Assembly (NCBI GenBank): GCA_041694215.1
Contig: JASMTO010000092.1
Span: forward strand, 1 to 6,804
Reading direction: 5' to 3'
Length of the DNA: 6,804 nt
DNA from: Flexistipes sp041694215
GTDB taxonomy: Bacteria; Chrysiogenota; Deferribacteres; Deferribacterales; Flexistipitaceae
The position numbers were made by a program, and so were the translations under genes. How positions within the stretch are numbered: the first letter of the stretch is position 1; the number at the start of each line of letters is the position of its first letter. The notes below the pieces were generated by a model that did no database searches, was not told the origin of the DNA, and saw only the letters and a program-made list of their open reading frames with translations. Positions 5,949-6,804 of this stretch are shown here, in pieces.

Positions 5949-6804
5949 TTAATTAATGTTAAAATGGGTTCTAAAAATCTCTTTACTTTTGAGGGATTCT
6001 GTCTTGTGCCTACAGATAGGATGCGGATAATTTTGTATATTTATCTCAAAAAGTTTATCTTCATTGTGTATGTGGGCAGGTTTAACGTTATCCAATTCCG
6101 GTATCCACATTTTTATAAATTCAGCATTTTTGTCAAATTGTTCTGCCTGTCTGTAAGGATTAAAGATTCTAAAGTAGGGTTGAGCATCACAACCGGTACC
6201 TGCTGCCCATTGCCATGATCCAATATTGGAGGAAGCTTCGTAATCAAAAAGTTTTTGTTTAAAATATGCTTCTCCCCATCGCCAGTCTGTGTGAAGATCT
6301 TTTGTGAGAAATGATGAGACAATCATTCTCAGTCTATTATGCATGTAACCTGTTTTATTTAGTTGCCTCATTGCTGCATCCACTATGGGCACACCAGTCA
6401 TACCGTTTTTCCATCGTTTAAAAAAATCTACATTATTTTGCCAGGGGATACTAACATCCTTGAAATTATTGAATTCGCTATGTGGGAAATTGTATAGTAC
6501 TGAATTAAAAAATTCCCTCCATAAAAGCTGCTTCATAAACACTTCGGTTTGATAACCTTCCGCATGGAGTGTTTTGACAAATCTTGCCAGCTCTCTGATG
6601 GAAATTGTGCCGAATCTCAAGTGGGCACCCAAATGGGAAGTTGCATCTAAAGCAGGGTACTGCCTATTTAACTCATAATCATTTATTACATCTCTTAGTC
6701 GCTTGCACAAATATTCCGGATTTGTTTTTGCAGCAAAATTATCAACATAATTTTCCACACAGCCGATTGCTTCGATGCTTATTGGTTTGAAACAAACCAA
6801 TAAG
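5949..6804 (-). CDS. phrB: Deoxyribodipyrimidine photolyase (class I CPD type), 5' partial
   Basis: FAD enzyme that uses light to split cyclobutane pyrimidine dimers in DNA. The frame is open to the window edge, leaving the C-terminal 284 residues of an expected 430-480; the antenna-binding domain is outside. Counting from the Leu codon at 6798-6800, the visible part holds SHLGAHLRFGTIS (FAD pocket), QLLWREFF, GVPIVDAAMRQL, YMHNRLRM, and SWQWAAGTG followed by PYFRIFNP. The electron-transfer tryptophans align by spacing with E. coli W306, W359 and W382 as W120, W173 and W196. Asp186 and Asn192 match E. coli D372 and N378, the flavin N5-side residues. Asn155 and Met159 match CPD enzymes rather than the His pair of (6-4) photolyases. 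The residue matching E. coli E274 is Gln91 (codon 6528-6530). Catalytic parts in view are intact. Its promoter lies outside the window. The DUF342-like gene follows on the same strand after 148 bases. Confidence 0.94.
   Translation of the reverse strand, partial: LLVCFKPISIEAIGCVENYVDNFAAKTNPEYLCKRLRDVINDYELNRQYPALDATSHLGAHLRFGTISIRELARFVKTLHAEGYQTEVFMKQLLWREFFNSVLYNFPHSEFNNFKDVSIPWQNNVDFFKRWKNGMTGVPIVDAAMRQLNKTGYMHNRLRMIVSSFLTKDLHTDWRWGEAYFKQKLFDYEASSNIGSWQWAAGTGCDAQPYFRIFNPYRQAEQFDKNAEFIKMWIPELDNVKPAHIHNEDKLFEINIQNYPHPICRHKTESLKSKEIFRTHFNIN

Overview
The window is an AT-rich bacterial chromosome segment carrying five protein-coding genes. Two of them run off the window edges. The gene content (acyl-CoA dehydrogenase, membrane Fe-S oxidoreductase and EtfBA) is typical of bacteria that oxidise fatty or other organic acids with a menaquinone-linked, often anaerobic, respiratory chain. 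The protein style and base composition fit a Gram-negative anaerobe, for instance a Deferribacterota-like or deltaproteobacterial lineage. That placement is an inference of low confidence, because no rRNA or other marker gene is present.

Plus strand, 1-4849: the C-terminal five-sixths of an acyl-CoA dehydrogenase (1-966) is followed by a 194-base gap holding a degenerate 7-base tandem repeat and imperfect inverted repeats. Next is a tightly packed three-gene unit. A membrane-bound cytochrome b-like/Fe-S oxidoreductase of the EMO/FadF type (1161-3158) overlaps etfB (3158-3922) by one base. Nine bases after etfB comes etfA (3932-4849). Together they describe one electron route: acyl-CoA to dehydrogenase FAD, to EtfAB, to the Fe-S and heme centres of the membrane protein, to the quinone pool.

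Middle, 4850-5005: a short convergent gap with a second, more decayed copy of the 7-base repeat and a weak terminator-like inverted repeat. No confident gene lies here.

Minus strand, 5006-6804: a short FapA/DUF342-type protein (5006-5800) has the beta-repeat and coiled-coil part of that family but not its usual N-terminal domain. A 148-base gap separates it from the C-terminal two-thirds of a class I CPD photolyase (5949-6804), which continues beyond the window. These two genes have no obvious functional link to the electron-transfer operon.

I found no RNA genes, CRISPR arrays, insertion sequences or phage genes. I do not see an undescribed multi-gene system here. The points most worth checking are the 7-base repeat clusters on both sides of the operon, the trimmed DUF342 protein, and one unusual substrate-site residue in the photolyase.
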